A DNA stretch of 64,000 bases, taken from the NCBI GenBank assembly GCA_903927615.1, contig CAIYNU010000089.1:1-64000 (forward strand), in the 5' to 3' direction. A program made the position numbers and the translations under genes. The notes under the pieces were generated by a model that was not told the DNA's origin, made no database searches, and worked only from the letters and a program-made list of their open reading frames with translations. Shown piece by piece: positions 53,656 through 61,644 of this stretch (the first letter of the stretch is position 1; each line of letters begins with the position of its first letter). The DNA comes from an uncultured Rhodospirillales bacterium. Lineage in GTDB: Bacteria > Pseudomonadota > Alphaproteobacteria > Azospirillales > Azospirillaceae.

Positions 53656-55068
53656 ATGACCCTGTTCTGGCTGGCCGCGGCGGTGCTCACCGCTGGAGTG
53701 GTTGCCGTGTTGGTATCGCCCCTGGTGCGCCGGCCGGCGCCGAGCCCCGGACGCGCCGCCTACGACCTGGAGGTCTACCGGGACCAGTTGGCCGAGTTGG
53801 ACCGGGATCTGGGACGCGGCACCATCGACGCCGGTCAGGCCGAAGCCGCCCGGGCCGAAATCGGACGCCGCATCCTGGCGGTCGCCCCAGCCGACGGCGC
53901 CGACGACGCCCCCGCCCTCGAGACGCCGCCCCGGACCGGCCGCATCACCGTTGCCCTGCTGCTGACGGTCTTCCCGGCCGCCGCACTGATCCTCTATCTG
54001 GTGATCGGCCGTCCCGACCTGCCGGCCCAACCGCTCGCCGAACGGGCAAGCCCGGCCGCGGCCGGCAGCATGGCCGGCAACATCACCGAGGCGGTGGCGA
54101 GGTTGGCCGAGCGCCTGAAACGGGAGCCCGCCGACCTGGACGGCTGGACGCTGCTGGCCCAGTCCCTGACCCGATTGGACCGACCCGGCGAGGCCGTGGA
54201 CGCCTGGCGTCAGGCCCTGGCCCTGGCCAAGGAGGACCCCGACATCCAGGGCAGCCTGGCCGACGCCCTGATCACCGCCAACCAGGGGTTGGTGTCCGAA
54301 GAAGCCCGGCGGCTGTTCGAAGCCGTCCTGAGCAAACGGCCAGGCGATCCCCAGGCCAGTCACTTCCTGGCGCTGGCCCAGGCCCAAGGCGGCGAGTTCC
54401 AAAGCGCGCTCGACCGTTGGGCGGCCCTGGCCGCCGCCAGCCCGGCCGATGCCCCCTGGCTGCCGATGGTCCGGCGCGCCATCGCGGATATGGCCCAACA
54501 CCTCAATCTTGACCCGGCCAAGGCCACCCCGCCCTCACTGCCGCCCCGGGAAACCGCCACAACCGATGCGCCGGCCGCCGCTACCGGAACCCCAACACCC
54601 CAGGCGACCCCAACATCCCCCGAAGACCGAGCGCGGATGATCCGGTCCATGGTCGACGGGCTGGCGGCGCGGCTGGCCACCACACCGGGCGACATCGCCG
54701 GCTGGCTGCGACTGGCCCGGGCCTATCAGGTGTTGGGCGAACCCGACCGCCAGCTCGACGCCATCGGCCACGCCCGGACCCAGGCCCCGAACCGTCCCGA
54801 TGTACTGGTCGCCTATGCCGAAGCCGTGATGGCCGGAGCGCCGTCCGCGGCCGACGCCCGCTTGCCCGCGGACGCAGTCGGGGCCTTCCGGGCGGCGCTG
54901 GCCGCAGCCCCCGATACCCCCGAGGCCCTGTGGTTCCTGGGCCTGGACGCGGTTGCGGCCCATCAGCCGGCCGAGGCTCGCGAACTCTGGCGGCGCTTGT
55001 TGGGTGACCTGGACCCTTCATCCCCCGATTACGCCGAGGTCAAGGCCCGGCTCGACGGCCTTCCATAA
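53656..55068 (+). CDS. ccmI: Cytochrome c maturation factor CcmI
   Basis: A 470-residue apocytochrome c chaperone. Two N-terminal membrane helices (residues 5-20 and 95-115) flank a cytoplasmic leucine-rich region (YRDQLAELDRDLGRGTIDAGQAEAARAEIGRRIL), the family signature. TPR-like repeats (AEALVSRL-type; here DLDGWTLLAQSLTRLDRPGEAVDAW) occupy about 150-290 and 340-460 around a Pro/Thr-rich linker. CGAGGATAACATC precedes the ATG at 53656. It follows ccmH. Confidence 0.9.
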   Translation: MTLFWLAAAVLTAGVVAVLVSPLVRRPAPSPGRAAYDLEVYRDQLAELDRDLGRGTIDAGQAEAARAEIGRRILAVAPADGADDAPALETPPRTGRITVALLLTVFPAAALILYLVIGRPDLPAQPLAERASPAAAGSMAGNITEAVARLAERLKREPADLDGWTLLAQSLTRLDRPGEAVDAWRQALALAKEDPDIQGSLADALITANQGLVSEEARRLFEAVLSKRPGDPQASHFLALAQAQGGEFQSALDRWAALAAASPADAPWLPMVRRAIADMAQHLNLDPAKATPPSLPPRETATTDAPAAATGTPTPQATPTSPEDRARMIRSMVDGLAARLATTPGDIAGWLRLARAYQVLGEPDRQLDAIGHARTQAPNRPDVLVAYAEAVMAGAPSAADARLPADAVGAFRAALAAAPDTPEALWFLGLDAVAAHQPAEARELWRRLLGDLDPSSPDYAEVKARLDGLP

Positions 55069-55079
55069 GCAGTTGCCGG

Positions 55080-55424
55080 ATGTCCTCGTTCACCCTCCCC
55101 ACCACCCTTCATCCGGCCTGGCTGCTCGGCGGCCTGTTCCTGGTTGCCCTAAGCATCCGGGGGCTGGTGGCGCTGATCCGACGGCACCGCATCAGCGCGC
55201 GGCGACGAGCCTACCGCGATTATCTGCGCACCGATGTCTGGAAACGGTTGCGGCGGGAAGCCTTGGATCGCGACGGCCGGCGGTGTCGCCTGTGCAACGC
55301 CGCCGGCAACCTCCAGGTTCACCACCGCTATTACCCCGAGGTGCTGGGCACCGAAACCACCGATGCCCTGACCACCCTCTGCCGTCGCTGCCACGAAGAG
55401 GTCGCCCACCGGGCCGAGCCGTGA
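55080..55424 (+). CDS. Membrane-anchored HNH endonuclease-like protein
   Basis: A 114-residue protein. Residues about 13-33 (AWLLGGLFLVALSIRGLVAL) are a transmembrane helix, followed by a basic region. The HNH fold uses CRLCN, LQVHHRYYP and TLCRRCHEE: two CxxC zinc sites flank the catalytic His pair (QVHHRYY). It lies 11 bases after ccmI and ends before the convergent UspA gene. HNH nucleases are normally soluble; a helix at the N-terminus suggests membrane attachment. Confidence 0.75.
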   Translation: MSSFTLPTTLHPAWLLGGLFLVALSIRGLVALIRRHRISARRRAYRDYLRTDVWKRLRREALDRDGRRCRLCNAAGNLQVHHRYYPEVLGTETTDALTTLCRRCHEEVAHRAEP

Positions 55425-55436
55425 TCCCGACGCGCC

Positions 55437-56300
55437 TTAATGAACCATCAGCACCGTCGGTCCCGGGTGGGTCAGGATGTGCCGGGTGGCGCCGCCCAGA
55501 ATGATCTCGCGCATCCGGCTATGGCCATAGGCCCCCATCACCAACAGGTCGCTTTCCAACTCACCGGCCCGACGCAGGATCGCTGCCCCCACCGAGTCGA
55601 CGCCGGGCTTGAGCGACGAGACCCTGGCGGCCACGCCATGCCAGGCCAGATACGCCGCCAGTCGATGGCCGGCCCCGGCCGACGACTCCGAGAGGCCGAC
55701 GGTGACGACATGAACCTGCGCCGCGCCGACCAACCAGGGCAGCGCCGCCGCCACCGCCCGGCTGGCCTCGACCGAGCCGTTCCAAGCCACCGTCACCACC
55801 CGCCCCAGGCGCGCGGACGGCGTCCGCACCACCAACACCGGGCGACCGGTAAACAACAACGCCGCATCATAGGCCTCGGTGATGAGACCGCCGGCACCGG
55901 AGTTCGGTTCGACCCCGGCAACCACCGTCAGGTCGAACAGCCGACCCTCGGCAGCGACCACCTGATCGATCCGGCCGATGGTTTCCCGCCACCGGACCGT
56001 GGCGCCCTGGGACGGCGCCGGACCTTCGGCCTCGGCCATCCCCATCACGGCGGCACGGAAACTGTGCTGCGCGGTCTCGAGCCGGCTTTGGCGCGTGGAC
56101 TCGGCGGTCTGCATGATTTCGTCAAGCATCAGAGTCGACATGCCGTCACCCAGAACCAACACCGAATCCCTAGGATCGGCCCCAACGAACAAGGCGTCAA
56201 GATGGGCGCCGAAGCGTTTTGCCACCGCAGTCGCGGTGTCCAATGCCATCCGGTCGGCACCCGTACCGAGCAACGGCACCAGGATCGTTCTGACAGTCAT
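55437..56300 (-). CDS. Universal stress protein, two UspA domains
   Basis: A 287-residue protein with tandem UspA folds. Domain 1 spans about 1-145 (TVRTILVPLLGTGADRMALDTA). Domain 2 spans about 150-287 with LGRVVTVAWNGSVEASRAVAAALPWL and the ATP-binding-type motif LLVMGAYGHSRMREIILGGATRHIL near the C-terminus. It probably binds nucleotide and acts in stress survival. AAGGGGCAAGCG precedes the ATG. It is convergent with the HNH gene. Confidence 0.88.
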   Translation of the reverse strand: MTVRTILVPLLGTGADRMALDTATAVAKRFGAHLDALFVGADPRDSVLVLGDGMSTLMLDEIMQTAESTRQSRLETAQHSFRAAVMGMAEAEGPAPSQGATVRWRETIGRIDQVVAAEGRLFDLTVVAGVEPNSGAGGLITEAYDAALLFTGRPVLVVRTPSARLGRVVTVAWNGSVEASRAVAAALPWLVGAAQVHVVTVGLSESSAGAGHRLAAYLAWHGVAARVSSLKPGVDSVGAAILRRAGELESDLLVMGAYGHSRMREIILGGATRHILTHPGPTVLMVH

Positions 56301-56731
56301 CGCTTGCCCCTTTTTTTTCTGGCCACCGGTCTGATCGGGTCTGCCGGCTCACAAGATGTCGGGACGCCATCGTCCCCAAACCAGCTCCAAAAGGATCGCC
56401 CCGCTGCGGCCAACCGCCCCCGCCCGGCTCGATTTTGCGCGGTTTCGGCGTAATCTGCCGCCCCCCCTGTGGCGGCCGTGCCGCGGGTCCGCAGGAATGC
56501 ACGCTCGGCAACCGGAAACCTTACCGGGTCCTTGCCAAATTCGTTCGGCTTGCTTATCCCTATGACATATTGTGGTGGCTGCAATGGCTGGCTATGGCTG
56601 GCGACGGAGTCGCGGACAGACGGTGGCTTACGGTATACTCGACCGGTAAGCATCCACCGTTCCGGTTGAGGAGGCAAGGCCTCAACTGCCAGGTCAGGCG
56701 ATACCGGCTCGGGCTAAAAAGGTGGAGGTGA
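56301..56731. other. Divergent intergenic region with a leader hairpin
   Basis: This stretch separates the minus-strand UspA gene from the plus-strand PagL-like gene and must carry two promoters. No gene is supported. The segment GTTGAGG-AGGCAAGG-CCTCAAC (56665-56686) forms a 7-base stem about 50 bases before the PagL-like start and may lie in its leader. Confidence 0.45.
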
Positions 56732-57307
56732 GTGGTGAAAGCAACAGTCGTCGCGGCATGTTTGGGTGTGGTGGGATTGATGGCCGCAGCTTCGCCGGCG
56801 GCGGCGCAGGACGATCCCGCGCTGATCAGCATTGGCGGCGGGCTCTATGATCAGACGTCCATCAACCCGGGATTTTTGTTCCTACGGGTTTCGCAGGTCG
56901 ACAAGCACAAGCAGGCCGCTGATTTCCGTGGTGAATACCGGTTCGGCAACTCGCTGCTGCCGATGATCGAGCCCTATGCCAAACTGAAGCCCTGGATCGG
57001 CGCGGAAGCGACGTCGGATGGCGCGGTGTACGGTGTCGGCGGTATTCTGGTCGATGTCCCGCTCGGCCCGTTCGTGTTCACGCCCAGCTTCGGCACCGGA
57101 CTGTATTCCAGCGGCAGCGGCAAGAATCTCGGTTCGCCGGTGGAATTCCGGTCGATGGTTGAACTGGGTTACGAGTTCGAGAACCAGTCCCGTTTTTCGC
57201 TGGGCTACAGCCACATCTCCAACGCCGGGATCACCACCACCAACCCGGGTTCCAATATCCTTTCGGTCTACTACCATGTGCCAGCCAGTTGGCTGCTGGG
57301 TCAGTAG
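56732..57307 (+). CDS. pagL: PagL-like lipid A 3-O-deacylase
   Basis: A 191-residue outer-membrane beta-barrel protein with a signal peptide ending AAAQD near residue 26. The signature GYSHISNAG near residue 160 gives the catalytic His and Ser of PagL (HxS). P. aeruginosa PagL has a third residue, Glu140, twelve residues after the Ser. Here that position is Asn (NPGSN), as seen in a branch of the family, so activity cannot be assumed. It would remove the 3-position acyl chain of lipid A. Start is GTG at 56732 or 56735; GGAGGTGA lies upstream. Confidence 0.8.
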   Translation: MVKATVVAACLGVVGLMAAASPAAAQDDPALISIGGGLYDQTSINPGFLFLRVSQVDKHKQAADFRGEYRFGNSLLPMIEPYAKLKPWIGAEATSDGAVYGVGGILVDVPLGPFVFTPSFGTGLYSSGSGKNLGSPVEFRSMVELGYEFENQSRFSLGYSHISNAGITTTNPGSNILSVYYHVPASWLLGQ

Positions 57308-57464
57308 TCTGCGGTTAACCCGGGGCTTGCCCCAACACGTGCTGCGATAAGCCCGAAACGCCACCTAGGGGGTGACGTTCCGGGGAGGGGCGCGTTTCGG
57401 TGCCTTGTCAAGGGCCGCGCGGTTGATGATCGCGCGGCAATGTGATCGGGCCCCCAAGGAAAGG

Positions 57465-57532
57465 GCGGGCAAGATGCCCGCGCTCCCAGGGACCAGGCCT
57501 AGTCTCGGGCCTGTGGGGTTCTGCCCCTCAGG
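57465..57532. repeat. REP-like palindromes upstream of the GST stop
   Basis: GCGGGC-AAGAT-GCCCGC (57465-57481) and CCTGTGGGG-TTCTG-CCCCTCAGG (57510-57532, one mismatch) lie close together, and GTCTCGGGC occurs directly repeated at 57502-57510 and 57532-57540. The second hairpin includes the stop codon of the minus-strand GST gene (57528-57530). They may act as transcript ends for both flanking genes. Confidence 0.6.
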
Positions 57533-58148
57533 TCTCGGGCACAGCCATTCCACGAATCACCGCCGGGCGTATCGTGATCTGGTCGTGCCACCGCTTCAGA
57601 TTGGGAAAGCGTTCCAGCAGCGCCCCGGAAGACAAGGCCGCCGCGGCGATGAACGGATAGCAGGCGATGTCCGCAATGGAATATTCGCCAGCCAGATAAT
57701 CTTCCACAGCCAATCGTTGGTCCAGGGCGGTATAGCAACGAATCAGCTCACCTTTGAACAGATCAATGGCCGAGGGCAGCTTTTCGGGCAGCCGCACCGA
57801 AAACCGGAACATCTCAACCGCGGCCGGCCCGAGATCGCTGATGCCCAGAAAGAACCAACTTAGGCATTCGGCCCGAACGTCGGGGTTCACCGGCAGCAAA
57901 CGGCCGGTGCGCTCGGCATAATGCAACAGGATAGCCCCGGAGCCGAACAGACGACTCGACGTGCCGTCGGCGGCGGTCTCGACCAGAGCTGGTAACTTGC
58001 CGATCGGGCTGAATTTCAGATAACCCGCGGCCCGGTGTTCGCCGGACATCACATCCAGCCGGTGGACCGTGTACGCGAAGCCGAGTTCTTCAAGGAGAAT
58101 GGAAGCCTTGCGGCCGTTGGGGGTGGCAAAGGTATAAAGGGTGATCAT
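57528..58148 (-). CDS. Glutathione S-transferase family protein
   Basis: A 206-residue soluble GST of the YghU/Ure2-like type. The N-terminal thioredoxin-like domain has ITLYTFATPNGRKASILLEELG, then FSPIGKLPALVE, and SGAILLHYAE (Glu/Ser contacts with glutathione). The helical C-terminal domain has LAGEYSIADIACYPFI, the N-capping motif of GSTs. It conjugates glutathione or reduces disulfides. The start at 58148 places the conserved N-terminus right; a longer frame is not supported. Confidence 0.88.
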   Translation of the reverse strand: MITLYTFATPNGRKASILLEELGFAYTVHRLDVMSGEHRAAGYLKFSPIGKLPALVETAADGTSSRLFGSGAILLHYAERTGRLLPVNPDVRAECLSWFFLGISDLGPAAVEMFRFSVRLPEKLPSAIDLFKGELIRCYTALDQRLAVEDYLAGEYSIADIACYPFIAAAALSSGALLERFPNLKRWHDQITIRPAVIRGMAVPET

Positions 58149-58378
58149 GGGCGGGTCTCCCGGATGCCTTGGTGGACGCCGCAACGGGGGCCACGGGGAT
58201 GCCGCCACCATCGCCCAACCGGCAGCGGCTTGGCTAGTGACATCTCCATCAACCCTGGTGGTAGCCCGTACCGCTCGCCGACCGGCTTTCCCTGGCACGG
58301 ACAAACCGTTACCATACCAGTATCGGCTTTCCCGGAAGCCCCCCCGAGCCTTTGAAAGGACCGAAAGGGAAGATTATC

Positions 58379-59686
58379 GTGACTGTTGTCGCAACGCCTG
58401 TCGTGAACAGAAACGCCGATCCTTCGGCGGCCAATCCCATCGCGGATCAGATGGCGCGGCTGGGCCGTGCGGCGCGCGCGGCTGCCGAGGTGCTGGCCCA
58501 AGCCCCGACAGACCTTAAGAACGGCGCCCTGATGGCGGCGGCGGAGGCGATCCGGTCCGCCGGAACCACCATTCTGACCGCCAACCGACAGGACGTGGCG
58601 GCGGCACGGGAACGCAAGCTGGCCGCGCCGCTGGTTGAGCGACTGATCCTTGACGAGCGGCGACTCGAGGCCATGGCCACCAGCCTGCGAGACATCGCGG
58701 CGCTGCCTGACCCGATCGGAACCATCCTCGCCCGTTGGCAGCGCCCTAACGGCCTCGACATCTCTCGGGTCCGGGTGCCGCTGGGCGTGATCGGCATCAT
58801 TTACGAGTCCCGTCCCAACGTCACCGCCGACGCCGGCGGCCTGTGCCTCAAGGCGGGCAATGCCTGCATCCTGCGGGGCGGTTCGGAAAGTTTTCTGTCG
58901 TCCACCGCCATCGCCCGGGCGCTGGCTGAAGGCCTCGAGTCCGCCGGCCTGCCCGCAACCGCCATCCAACTGGTCCCGACCGCCGACCGCGCGGCGGTCG
59001 GCATTCTGCTGACCATGACCGACAGCATTGATGTGATCATCCCCCGCGGCGGACGCTCTCTGATCGAGCGGGTGACCGCGGAAAGCCGGATTCCGGTGAT
59101 CAAGCATCTGGACGGCCTTTGCCACGTCTACGTTGACGGCGCGGCCGACCCGGTCAAGGCCCGGGCGGTGACGCTGAATGCCAAAATGCGCCGAACCTCG
59201 GTCTGTGGCGCCGCCGAAACCCTGCTGGTGGACCGCCGCGCCGCCGAAACCCTGCCGCTGCTGGTCGCCGATCTGCTGGCCGCCGGCTGCGAGGTTCGCG
59301 GTTGCCCCGAAACCCAAGCCACCGACCCTCGGGTCAAGCCCGCGACGGCCGCGGACTGGGACACCGAGTACCTTGACGCCATCATGTCGGTGCGCGTTGT
59401 GAACGGCGTCGCCGACGCCATCGCCCACATCAACCGCCATGGCTCGCACCACACCGACAGCATCGTGACCGAAGATACGGCCACCGCCGAAGCTTTCCTG
59501 GCCGGGGTTGACAGCGGAATCGTGCTGTTGAACGCCTCGACTCAGTTTGCCGACGGCGGCGAGTTCGGCATGGGGGCCGAAATCGGCATTTCCACCGGCA
59601 AACTCCACGCCCGCGGCCCGGTGGGCGCCGAGCAATTGACCAGCTACAAGTACGTGGTCCGTGGCAACGGCCAGGTCCGGCCCTGA
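58379..59686 (+). CDS. proA: Glutamate-5-semialdehyde dehydrogenase (gamma-glutamyl phosphate reductase)
   Basis: A 435-residue enzyme of proline biosynthesis that reduces gamma-glutamyl phosphate. [51 protein letters not shown], and [13 protein letters not shown] (catalytic Cys) are canonical. [25 protein letters not shown] is the C-terminal block. The start is taken as GTG at 58379 with AAGGGAAG 7 bases upstream; a TTG at 58352 would add 9 residues. proB is not in the window. nadD follows after 1 base. Confidence 0.95.
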   Translation: MTVVATPVVNRNADPSAANPIADQMARLGRAARAAAEVLAQAPTDLKNGALMAAAEAIRSAGTTILTANRQDVAAARERKLAAPLVERLILDERRLEAMATSLRDIAALPDPIGTILARWQRPNGLDISRVRVPLGVIGIIYESRPNVTADAGGLCLKAGNACILRGGSESFLSSTAIARALAEGLESAGLPATAIQLVPTADRAAVGILLTMTDSIDVIIPRGGRSLIERVTAESRIPVIKHLDGLCHVYVDGAADPVKARAVTLNAKMRRTSVCGAAETLLVDRRAAETLPLLVADLLAAGCEVRGCPETQATDPRVKPATAADWDTEYLDAIMSVRVVNGVADAIAHINRHGSHHTDSIVTEDTATAEAFLAGVDSGIVLLNASTQFADGGEFGMGAEIGISTGKLHARGPVGAEQLTSYKYVVRGNGQVRP

Positions 59687-59687
59687 C

Positions 59688-60398
59688 GTGTCGATCCTGC
59701 CCCTGCCCCGCCCCACCCGCCCCCGTCGTCCGCTACCCCAACCGCTCAGCGGCGCCGCTTGGGCCGGGCGCCGGGTCGGGCTGCTGGGTGGCTCGTTCAA
59801 CCCGGCCCATGACGGGCACCGCCACATCAGCCTGTTTGCCTTGCGGGCGCTCCGGTTGCATCAGGTGTGGTGGCTGGTCAGCCCGCAGAATCCGTTAAAG
59901 TCGCATCACGGCATGGCGGGGCTGTCTGCACGGCTTGAGGGAGCGCGCCGGGCAATTCCGCACCCTCGGGTGCTAATCTCGGATATTGAGGTCCAACTCA
60001 AGACCCGCTATACCGCTGACACCCTGCACCAATTGCAAATCCGTTACCCCAGAACCCGATTCGTCTGGCTGATGGGCGCCGATAATTTGCTGCAACTGCC
60101 CCGCTGGCGGCATTGGCGCAGAATCTTCCAGTCCATGCCCGTTGCGGCCTTCAATCGGCCCCCATATTCTCTGAAGGCACCCACCGGACACGCGGCCAAG
60201 TGCTATGCCCGTTGCCGGGTCGGGGCATCCCAAGCCGGCCTTCTGGCCGACCGGACGCCGCCGGCCTGGGTGTTTTTGCGTAACCCGCTCCATCCCGCCT
60301 CGGCCACCGCCATCCGCAGCAACCGGGGCAAAGGGGGGACGGGCGTTCCGACCAACCCAGGCGGCACAGCCGCACCAGTCGCCGAGTGCAAGAGGTAG
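59688..60398 (+). CDS. nadD: Nicotinate-nucleotide adenylyltransferase
   Basis: A 236-residue enzyme that adenylates nicotinate mononucleotide in NAD synthesis. VGLLGGSFNPAHDGHRHIS carries the (T/H)xGH-type nucleotidyltransferase motif. WWLVSPQNPLKSHHGMA, TLHQLQIRYPRTRFVWLMGADNL and HPASATAIRS match the family. Two GTG starts are possible: 59688, one base after the proA stop, is preferred over 59661. The C-terminus is 20-25 residues longer than usual. Confidence 0.93.
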   Translation: MSILPLPRPTRPRRPLPQPLSGAAWAGRRVGLLGGSFNPAHDGHRHISLFALRALRLHQVWWLVSPQNPLKSHHGMAGLSARLEGARRAIPHPRVLISDIEVQLKTRYTADTLHQLQIRYPRTRFVWLMGADNLLQLPRWRHWRRIFQSMPVAAFNRPPYSLKAPTGHAAKCYARCRVGASQAGLLADRTPPAWVFLRNPLHPASATAIRSNRGKGGTGVPTNPGGTAAPVAECKR

Positions 60399-60468
60399 AA
60401 TCATCGACACCCTGACTTCCCTGGCCGCGGTCCCGTCGCGGCCGACACCGCCGACCCCCGAGGACGTT

Positions 60469-60852
60469 ATGGCACTCGTCGGGCGGTCCCTGGACGACGA
60501 TCAAGCCGTGAGCGTGGTCGTCATCGACCTTGCCGGCAAATCCAGCATGGCCGATTTTCTGGTCATCGCGTCAGGCCGGTCGACGCGCCAAGTCGGCGCC
60601 ATGGCCGAACATCTCCGCGAACGGTTGAAAGCCGCGGGATTGCCGGGCGTGGAACTGGAAGGCCTCCCCCATTGCGACTGGGTGCTGGTTGACGGTGGAG
60701 ACGTGATCATTCACCTCTTCCGTCCCGAGGTCCGGGCGTTCTACAATCTGGAAAAGATGTGGGGTGCCGAGTCGCCCGATCCCGAGGCCGGTGAGAGCGA
60801 GGACGAACCGATATCGGCGGAAAGCGGCTGGGAAGACACGGATCAGCAATAA
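60469..60852 (+). CDS. rsfS: Ribosomal silencing factor RsfS
   Basis: A 127-residue protein that binds L14 and blocks subunit joining in nutrient shortage. SLDDDQAVSVVVIDLAGKSSMADFLVIASGRSTRQVGAMA and GDVIIHLFRPEVRAFYNLEKMW are canonical. The ATG at 60469 has GAGG 5 bases upstream. The preceding 70 bases (from 60399) stay in frame and read as if they were coding (TPPTPEDV), so a non-standard upstream start such as ATC at 60399 cannot be excluded. The tail is acidic. Confidence 0.88.
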   Translation: MALVGRSLDDDQAVSVVVIDLAGKSSMADFLVIASGRSTRQVGAMAEHLRERLKAAGLPGVELEGLPHCDWVLVDGGDVIIHLFRPEVRAFYNLEKMWGAESPDPEAGESEDEPISAESGWEDTDQQ

Positions 60853-60892
60853 AAGGTTCGGGCCCGTCAAGCAGGCGCGAGCATCAGGGTTG

Positions 60893-60949
60893 CCAAAGGC
60901 CGCCGGCCTTTGGTGGGGCTTGTCGCTCCCGTGGGAGGAGTAAAGCCCC
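60893..60949. repeat. REP-like palindrome after rsfS
   Basis: CCAAAGGCC-GCC-GGCCTTTGG (60893-60913) is followed by a TGGGGCTT...AAGCCCC pair (GGGGCTT 60915-60921 with AAGCCCC 60943-60949) that holds an inner CTCCC/GGGAG stem. The first element is the same as that between the kinase-ATPase gene and ahcY, apart from the centre bases. Confidence 0.75.
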
Positions 60950-60979
60950 TGGTCACCGAAAGTGTGCCGGAACTGAGGA

Positions 60980-61438
60980 ATGCGATTGTGGATCGCCGCG
61001 GTTGGCCGGCTCAAGCCCGGTCCGATGCAGGACTTGTATCAGGACTATGCCCGGCGCCTGACTTGGTCGCTGACGCTGCGTGAAGTCGAGGTTCGCCGGC
61101 CCTTGCCGGCGGACGAGCGGCGGCGGGAAGAGGCGCGATCCTTGCGCGGCGCTCTACCGGCCGGCGCGGTCCTGGTGGCCCTTGACGAACGCGGGTCAAC
61201 GCTTGGCAGCGTCGCTTTCGCCCAGCGTCTGGCCATGTGGCGGGACAACGGCGTCGGTGATCTGGCATTCCTGATTGGCGGGGCCGACGGCCTCGACCCG
61301 GCCTTGCCCGAAACCGCCGATATGGTGCTATGTTTCGGCACGATGACTTGGCCACACCAGTTGGTTCGCGTTATGCTCGCGGAGCAGATCTACCGGGCCC
61401 AACAGATTCTGGCCGGCCACCCTTATCATCGGGCCTGA
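60980..61438 (+). CDS. rlmH: 23S rRNA (pseudouridine1915-N3)-methyltransferase
   Basis: A 152-residue SPOUT enzyme that methylates pseudouridine 1915 in helix 69. VALDERGSTLGSVAFAQ, LAFLIGGADGLDP and MTWPHQLVRVMLAEQIYRA with the ending HPYHRA are canonical and include the SAM-binding knot. It usually follows rsfS. Confidence 0.95.
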   Translation: MRLWIAAVGRLKPGPMQDLYQDYARRLTWSLTLREVEVRRPLPADERRREEARSLRGALPAGAVLVALDERGSTLGSVAFAQRLAMWRDNGVGDLAFLIGGADGLDPALPETADMVLCFGTMTWPHQLVRVMLAEQIYRAQQILAGHPYHRA

Positions 61439-61547
61439 GGGGCGGTGGTCCCAAGGCCGCCGTGGGTCAGGGCCACCATTTGTTAAGGCCATCATTCGTA
61501 AGGTCACCGTTTCAGAGGGTTCTGCCCAAGTCCGCCACGAGGTCGCC

Positions 61548-61625
61548 ATGAGTGTGTTTGTCATCCTGTTCCTGATCGGAGTCGCTATCTTGTGGTTGAA
61601 TCCGCCATCGGCGGGCCATCACTGA
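61548..61625 (+). CDS. Possible 25-residue membrane peptide
   Basis: An ORF of 25 codons plus stop encodes MSVFVILFLIGVAILWL followed by NPPSAGHH, a single hydrophobic helix with a short polar end. GAGG lies 6 bases before the ATG. It lies just upstream of gpmI (19 bases). Such a pattern fits a small membrane protein, but chance cannot be excluded without expression data. Confidence 0.4.
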   Translation: MSVFVILFLIGVAILWLNPPSAGHH

Positions 61626-61644
61626 AACTGGAGTCTAACCAACC

